Origin: Sepiola atlantica
Lineage: Eukaryota; Mollusca; Cephalopoda; Sepiida; Sepiolidae
Direction of reading: 5' to 3'
Assembly: GCA_963556195.1 (NCBI GenBank)
Contig: OY744516.1
Location: 28,677,683 to 28,741,682, forward strand
Length of the DNA: 64,000 bases
Positions within the stretch are counted from its first letter, which is position 1. Every line of letters starts with the position of its first letter. Position numbers and translations under genes: made by a program. The notes under the pieces are model-generated. The model had not been told where the DNA came from. It saw nothing but the letters and a program-made list of their open reading frames with translations, and made no database searches. Positions 57,800 through 64,000 of the stretch are shown piece by piece.

Positions 57800-59614
57800 A
57801 TTTAAAATATTCCAAATGTAGATAGATAATTTAACATTCAACAAAATATGATTATTAGACTTTAATATAAAAGTGTATTTATTTGGTTGTTGTCGTACTA
57901 TTCTAAATGATATTTAACTGTTAAATATCCAAAGAGATTGTGTGCATATATACGAGACATTAGGAAGTTTCATCGGATGTCTTGCTGGCTTGGAATGACG
58001 GGAGCAGGCTCGAACTGTTAACTAATGCCATGTGTTTTATTTTTATTTTCATAGATTTTAATTAAGCAATATTTAAATGCCAGAAATGTAAGACAAATGA
58101 GAATAATTAGGTATGAATACCCTCTGGTGTGTGTATTGGTGTGTTGGAGGTAGGTAATGCTACAGAATCATGATTTGATTAATTCGTCTTTCTGTAGTAT
58201 AACTAGATTATATTCACCTTTCGTATAAACGCTTAAATCTTGAAATGGAATATCTAGTAAGTATGAGAGTCTAAGATTGTCGTCAGAAACGGTATCTCGA
58301 AAAGAGGTAGACTTTTCTTCTGCTTCTGTGAATAAACATGCATTGGCTAATTTTGTTTTTACAAAAACATTATTCGAAGTTTCGCTTTATCTTTTGCTCC
58401 TAAAAATATGCAAATGTATTTACGTAACCGAACCTTTCTTACAGTTTGCGTGAATGCTTTCTCTGTTTTTAGACGACATCAAAAACATTATTTTTGTCAG
58501 TGAAGGCATCACACGCAATGTTTTCGTTAATCCAATCATTGAATATAAATCCAATTTGTCACATGTATAACCTAACATAATTAAGTAATTTCAAAAGTTA
58601 TCTTATTTTTACTTGTTATTTAACGATACAAACATAGTAATATATACGTTGTTGGTAAACATTGGCATCTTTTTGTAATTTAGTTCAAATGTCTTCTTTC
58701 ACTATATAGAAAGCCAAAAATTGTTTTTCATTGTTAGTTACTCACTAGGAGTTCTCTTCGAGGCCAATGCCAGTGATATGCCACTGATAAGAACGGGTTC
58801 TGTTCCCTACAGTCTGAGCGACATATTGTTCCCTACATATTTAATACTCTCTGCTTTTGTCCATTAGCATTGCAATTCATTTTTCTTCTCAAAGTAGCCG
58901 TTTAATATTGGGGTCTTGTTGTATCTTTCTCTGGAATTTGATTGACATAATCCTCAGGAGGATTCCAGTAATCTGCGTACTCCTCAATTCAAAATCTGGA
59001 TGGTACTATCCTTCCTAGATCTTTCCATCTTCTCAGATTCTCCAAAACAACTGCCTGGGATATCAACTGCGTTTATTCATTTATTTATTTATTTATTACG
59101 TTTATGCAGTGAGTTTTATTATATCTACCGTCTCTGTTCCTCAGTTCATTTGCGGTCGACTTAATATCTTCCAAATATACTTCTATTTGTGCTTACTAAG
59201 GTTCCATTTTATTTACATTACCTGCGGTTGGTCACTGTAACCTGACTATGTGGGGTGATTTCCACGCTCTATAAAGTACTAAAAAATCGGCAGGCACTTT
59301 CCGGACAACCTGATACAAATGAAAAGAAAAAAATAAGTAGGTACATTTTTATTGATCATATAGTAAAATTGGTTTGATTTGGAATGAGATTCATTTATTT
59401 GACGTGTCTGTTTTGGGGGTTTATTTAATGCTGACAAATATATGTTGCAAACAATTAATGCATACGATTAAATAAACAAAAAATGTTATTATACCTATAA
59501 TTGAGGGGGTCAATTGTTGGTTCATACCCTTTTCAAAGATAGTGATACGTAAACATTATAAATCTGATCGGATTTGAATTCGATTTTTTTTTATTTTGGT
59601 GGTTTACATGGTTT
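57800..59614. other. No recognisable gene
   Basis: AT-rich. The segment 57,970-58,030 includes GGCTCGAACTG, similar to a polymerase III B box, without a matching A box. A short (ATTT)n run is at 59,072-59,093. Nothing else is supported. Confidence 0.5.
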
Positions 59615-60430
59615 AGCTACTGTCAAATATGCTTTCGTCTTTTTCTAGGCTTTTCAAAACTGTTCCTAGTGCTCCTACGATTATTAGAACGATAGTTTTC
59701 TTCATGTTCCACATTTTCTTTAAATCTTCTGTTAAGTTCCGTGTATATACTTCGTTTGTCTATCTACTTCAACTTCACCATGTGATCATCGAGTGGGTGA
59801 AATTTATATTTATTATTTCGCAGGTTTTAACTTTTTTTTACTATTATTGTCTGTTCTTCTTGCTTGAATAAGTTTGTGCGTTTATATTTCAATGTCACAG
59901 AGGACGTTAATTCCTTTTGTTTTTGATACTGGATCCAGTTTGTTGTTTTACCATTTATCGATACGTTCAATGCGCAGCCGTTTGCATTGTTCCCAGTTGA
60001 CTAACTTTCTAATGCAGCCGTTAAATTATTTATATTTCTTTTTAGCATAATTGTTACATTCACTTATTTTATGAGTTGCTGTTTCGTCTCTTTGTCCACA
60101 GAGTCTATGTTTACTGTTTTTCTGCATCCTGTCTACGTTAGCGTTCATGTAGTTTGTTTCGATCGCCTTGTTTTGTGCTGCCTTCAGTAATGATTCCATT
60201 TATTTTATCATGTGTATTTTCCGTGACTATATTCAGGTTTTATCATGCACAATCCTTTAGGTCCGTCTAATAAATAGATCTTGCAATTACCTCCCTTCTT
60301 ATTTTAATGCTCCTTGTGTTGATCACATTAGCACTGTTTTGACGGTTGTAATCAGCTACTCTGTATTGTGTGTTATGTTTGTATTTAGTCATTTCCTAGC
60401 GTCATCTACACAGTCTTTAATGCTTACCAA
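59615..60430 (-). pseudogene. LINE C-terminal fragment: zinc knuckle plus restriction-like endonuclease region
   Basis: Minus strand, high to low: MESLLKAAQNKAIETNYMNA, then HRLCGQRDETATHKISECNN (a CxxC..H..C knuckle whose first Cys is replaced by His), AKKKYK, stop, IRKLVNWEQCKRL, stop, INVLCDIEI, LIQARRTD (where ARRPD is usual), then KYTELN-like text and KMWNMKKTIVLIIVGALGTVLKSLEK. This order is that of LINE proteins with a C-terminal CCHC motif and restriction-enzyme-like endonuclease (R2/R4/NeSL-type). Several stops and frame changes make it a dead relic. The reverse transcriptase is not in the visible part. Confidence 0.82.
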
Positions 60431-62106
60431 TCTTCTTCCCCATTCCCTCCTTTTCCATTGTATCATTATCTAAACACTTCGTTCTTGGCCATCGATAACA
60501 ATTTTCTTTATCGACAACTATCAGATAATCCCAAGTTCTGCCAGGATTTTAATAATCTGAAATATAATAAATCGGAATCTTTAATTGAACTAAAGTTGAT
60601 GTGTTTATCATATTTACTTATTTACTTATTTGGTTATTTGGTCACATATAACTTTATAACATTTCATATTACAAGAAAGATTAATTGAAATTTTACCGTC
60701 GAAACAAGAGTTTGGAGTACAATTATTATGCTAAGATACTAGAAATACTCACTCAGCTTATGGAGACCATAAAAACAAATCAGTAGTGAGGCTGCATACA
60801 TCCGCCTAAGAACGTAAGTTGAAATTGCGTCAAAATGTCAAGGTTAAATCTCAATGTCATATAGGATTCGCAGATTTATTCCTTGAAATATGGGCCAAGT
60901 ACCGTGTTTTTACGGTCATCACTAAAGGTTTGACTTTTACATGTTCCTTGTCCTTGGGCTTTTATCTAGATATCACAAGAATTACTTCTAAGTTAGGCCA
61001 TGGCTGATAGCTGGACCAAATGTATGACGATTAGTCAAGCAATGTGGATTCTAGGCTGTGCACAAACAAACATAGTTATAAATTCGAGCGAATATATAAC
61101 CTCCTTTACGGAGGTAAAATGCTTCAATAAAAAACATGCAAAAAGAAATAATAAATAGAAATTTCTCCTTATCAAGACCAATTAGGACGTCTAGTTGAGT
61201 TTAATGAGGAGCTCATTGTGTCATTTTTTTAAACTGCAATATAAGTTGAAGAATTGCCAATGAAGTTTTTTTTTCAAATATTACAATTGTTCATCATCTT
61301 ACAAAACTGTGAAAGATCGCTAAGCTTGAAAAATAGTTGCCTCTCGAATTGTCTGAAGGTAACAATAAATAACGAGTTTGGATTTTCAGACAACGCCAAA
61401 AGGTCTCAATTTCCAAGATTAGGAATTTGTTCCTTATTGATCAATATTCCGATGAATAGTTGTTTGGGAAACGTTCCATTGTAAACACATCCACTGATAC
61501 GGTCCTATTGAAATGAACATACAACGTAACGTAAATTTCGAAAGCTTTTCAATTATATGAAGGCCCATTTTCTAAACGACGGAATCTCACCATAAAAAAA
61601 CAGCTAAACCGAAACATAAAACCGTCTGAAACATATGCGGACAAACCAGACTTTACTTTCTTAGTTTAGTATGTTTTTTTTTCGGCGAAACATTAGAACA
61701 AATAGGAATAAGCTTTATTAAGAAATTGCAACACTGTAAAACTTACATAAGATGAAACGCAAAACAACAACGGTAGAGCAAGCAAAGAAATATAATCTGT
61801 GTAACCATCCATATTGTCAGTTATTAAACATAAATATCGGACGAGAGTTTTAATAGATAAGGATTTCAGTATAAACCACTCACAACTTATTTAACAGAAA
61901 ACCCTATAAATTTGTTATTCATTCACCAATAATATAAGTAACGTCATAAATCTGCATAATTTTACAAAAAATGAGCAAAATGAAAACGGATGAAGACAGC
62001 ACAAACATCGACATGTGTAATTAAAGAATGTCAGATGAGGGTAATTGCAACATCAGCAACGTTATTGTATAAGGAAACCATTTTTTAAAAGAAGATAGTA
62101 GTAACA

Positions 62107-62108
<2 letters not shown>
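60431..62108. other. No recognisable gene; short perfect hairpin
   Basis: At 61,099-61,115 ACCTCCTTTACGGAGGT is a perfect inverted repeat, followed (minus sense) by TATATATTCGCTCGAATT. A GGAGGTTATAT-type end like this occurs in dispersed repeats of marine animals, so 60,820-61,120 may be a worn transposon. Frames here (62 to 76 codons) have no known domains. Confidence 0.4.

Positions 62109-62109
<1 letters not shown>

Positions 62110-62184
<75 letters not shown>
62110..62184. repeat. (TA)n microsatellite at the 3' end of the Penelope-like element
   Basis: About 75 bases of pure TA, directly beyond the apparent 3' end of the minus-strand element. Confidence 0.97.
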
Positions 62185-62188
<4 letters not shown>

Positions 62189-63218
62189 AAGGAAGGATAA
62201 GAGTAATCCGACGTAATGGGAAACGAAATAGGAAAAACCAAGAGTTTTTTGTTTAATATATTCATCAACGTTTCGTCTTTATTTGTAAGACTTCCTCAGG
62301 ATGATGATTTTAAGAAAAATGTCATGCAAGTACATCGAAATATTGGGTAGACGTGATGGGTCGATGAAAAAAAGTAGTAGCCGTGGCTTCTCACATCACT
62401 AGACCAAGGTCCGGGCTGAGAGAAGTCAGTGGCAGGGAATGAAATGAATGCGGATGGCTGTTAGTGAAAAAGGGGGAGGGTGGGAGTGTTAGTGAATTTG
62501 TCTTAGGGTGGAAGAGAGGGGAGGGGGTGCTGAGGATTTTGTCGTGGGTAGGTATAGCATGGATTTTGAGGGGCCGTGGAAAGAGGAGGGGAGGGGGGAA
62601 ATCTGTGTCTTTGGTATGTAGGTAGTGTCATGGAACAGGATTTGAAGAAATGAAGATAATTTGAAAGTAGGCGGGGGTGGGTGGGTGAGTGTGTGAAAGA
62701 AGTAGTCGAAAGGGTGAGATGGGTGAGGGGGAGAGGGGAGATTTTGTTGTGGTTAGGTGTGAAATTTTTGGAGGGTAGGAGTATTGACCAGTTGGCTATG
62801 TCAGGAATATGTGAGTATAAGTGAATAAGAAGGAAAGTGTTGAAATGTGCTGTGAATATGACAATGAGTGGAAAGGACAAAGAAAGAGAAGGAAAAAGTG
62901 ATATTAATTTTGGCGAGAAATCGGTGAAACGTAGGCAGTGTTGATGGTTTGAAGTTAAATTGAGGGCAAAAGGCGTGTAAATATCTAAATAATTGCGAGG
63001 ATGTCTAGATTGTGTTCATATGTAGAGCTGTTATTTGTGGTTAAGTGATTTAGATTCGTGGTGAATGGAAATGTATGTGAAGTGGGATTTTTGTGTTAGT
63101 GTGTATGCGTGGAATCGTAAATAAGTGCAAATGAGAACGAAGAGAAGAAAGGTTAGCCATGATCTAGGTTTAGTTTTTGTTCTGTCAAGGTTATTTTTCT
63201 TATTAAGGGGGATAGATG
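62185..63218 (-). mobile_element. Penelope-like element, 3' non-coding region
   Basis: About 1 kb between the GIY-YIG stop codon (63,219) and the (TA)n tract, in minus-strand sense. It is strongly pyrimidine-rich around 62,460-62,760 (minus strand), lacks coding motifs and carries a hammerhead motif near its end (62,262-62,304), followed by about 80 bases and then TA repeats. The proline-rich open frame at 62,503-62,880 reflects base composition, not a gene. Confidence 0.65.
62262..62304 (-). ncRNA. Hammerhead-ribozyme-like motif in the Penelope 3' region
   Basis: Minus strand: stem I TCATC (62,300-62,304) pairs with GATGA (62,262-62,266). Core CTGAGGA (62,293-62,299) fits CUGANGA. An extra A is followed by stem II GTCTT paired with AAGAC. 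GAAAC is at 62,270-62,274, then a 2-bp stem III AC/GT, and U at 62,267 as cleavage nucleotide (GUU, allowed but weak). The single extra base before stem II is the only departure from the consensus. Hammerheads are known in the pseudo-LTRs of Penelope-like elements, which fits this position. Confidence 0.68.
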
Positions 63219-64000
63219 TTAGAAGCCATTTCGTTGTCTGATGATGTTGGAGGCTGTGATTAGTGCAGTTTTTAGTAGTCTTCGCCGAGCTTTGTTGTGG
63301 ATGTATTTTGTGATTTTGGCTTGTTCAAATTTGAAAGCATTATCGTGCTCTAGTGCATGGGAGTTATTGTTTTTTATCTCCCTTTTGTGTTCGCTCAATC
63401 TTTTTTTCAATTCACGGTGCGTTTCCCCCACGTAAATTTGATGGCAGTTGTTGCATGGGACAGTATATAAGCCAACATGGGATGTGGGTTTTTTTTTAAA
63501 TGTCTTGCTGTGTTTAATGTTTGTTTTATGGTTTGTGATGTTGTTTGTACTGTTGGAATGCCTAGTTTGTTAAGTGTGTTGCATATGGATGTGTTACTGG
63601 AATGCATGGGTAAGAGAAGGGGTCTGTCTATGAGAGAGGTGTTTGGTGTTTGATGTTTTTGTGTGTTGTTTTTGGAGAATATTTGAAAGGCTTTTTTCTT
63701 GGCATTTAGTATAAAATGTGTGGGGTATTGCAGTGTTTTTAAGGAATTAATGATGTGTTTTATTTCTTCATCTATGTAATGAGGACTGCAGATTCTAAAA
63801 GCGCGTAGGAAGAAGCCTATAATCATACCTGTTTTTATTTTGCTGTTGTGGTGAGAGTAGAAGTGTATGTAGTCGTTTTAGTGAGTGTTTTTGCGGTGTA
63901 CTTTGAATGCTAGTTTGTTGTTGGACTTTATTATAAGAGTGTCTAGAATGGTATCGAGCTGTGTATCTCAGTTCCATGTGTGAACTTTATGGAGGGTTCT
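63219..64000 (-). pseudogene. Penelope-like retrotransposon: RT thumb and GIY-YIG endonuclease, interrupted
   Basis: Minus strand from the window edge: LAFKVHRKNTH, stop (63,878-63,880), NDYIHFYSHHNSKIKTGM, IGFFLRAFRICSPHYIDEEI, LKTLQYPTHFILNAKKKAF (end of the Penelope RT and linker). After a frame change at a T9 run (63,489-63,497) comes the GIY-YIG domain GLYTVPCNNCHQIYVGETHR followed by LKKRLSEHKREIKNNNSHALEHD, with the normal stop at 63,219. A second stop (TGA, 63,968-63,970) lies upstream. PLEs copy RNA at nicks made by this endonuclease. The element continues beyond the window. One frameshift in a homopolymer may be a sequencing slip, but two stops remain. Confidence 0.9.

Noticed and set aside
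62503..62880. 125-codon Pro/Ser/Thr-rich minus-strand frame as a gene
   Set aside because: Lies in the pyrimidine-rich 3' region of the Penelope-like element; no domain and composition fully explained by C/T richness.

Overview
This is AT-rich eukaryotic DNA with no prokaryotic features: no operons, no CRISPR array, and no long intact gene. The best fit is an intronic or intergenic stretch of a coleoid cephalopod (octopus-like) or other mollusc genome. That identification is an inference from several things: very many long (TA)n tracts, (CT)n and triplet arrays, tRNA-derived SINEs, Penelope-like and Ty3/Gypsy debris, 5S-derived repeats and mollusc-style foldback elements. Nothing in the window fixes the species.

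Layout. From 0 to 9 kb there are (TA)n tracts, unassigned sequence, a hammerhead-ribozyme-like fold (6.6 kb) and a 478-bp terminal-inverted-repeat (TIR) element (8.1 kb). From 9.1 to 10.3 kb lies a tandem pair of retroposons on the minus strand that combine a tRNA-like segment with a hammerhead ribozyme, followed by an interspersed repeat. At 12.9-15.9 kb is a decayed minus-strand Ty3/Gypsy element: LTR-like repeats around Gag, a CCHC knuckle and a protease remnant. From 18 to 26 kb there is a tRNA SINE, a LINE tail, mariner fragments, two 5S-derived sequences, and a 370-bp TIR element with an 8-bp target duplication whose core is a telomere-like CCCTAA array. At 27.7 kb is a 250-bp near-perfect palindrome. 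At 32.7 kb is the only convincing candidate for a host coding exon (64 codons, phase 0-0). At 34.5-36.8 kb are duplicated polypyrimidine minisatellites. At 39.3-44.9 kb is an old tandem segmental duplication in which one copy carries two insertions absent from the other. At 45-48 kb is a cluster of palindromes with hammerhead cores, (TA)n tracts and SINE-like repeats. At 49-52 kb is a second Gypsy remnant. At 53 kb is another LINE tail. At 54.4-56.0 kb is a 39-bp minisatellite. At 59.6-60.4 kb is a LINE tail carrying a zinc knuckle and restriction-like endonuclease. At 62.1-64 kb is a Penelope-like element (PLE) with a GIY-YIG domain, a hammerhead in its 3' region and a terminal (TA)n tract.

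The common theme is the association of hammerhead cores, (TA)n tracts and Penelope-like or SINE-like retroposons. Five loci keep most or all of the hammerhead core, and several more look like decayed copies. The protein-coding mobile elements all appear broken within the window. All calls come from reading the sequence by eye; no alignment, folding or database search was run.
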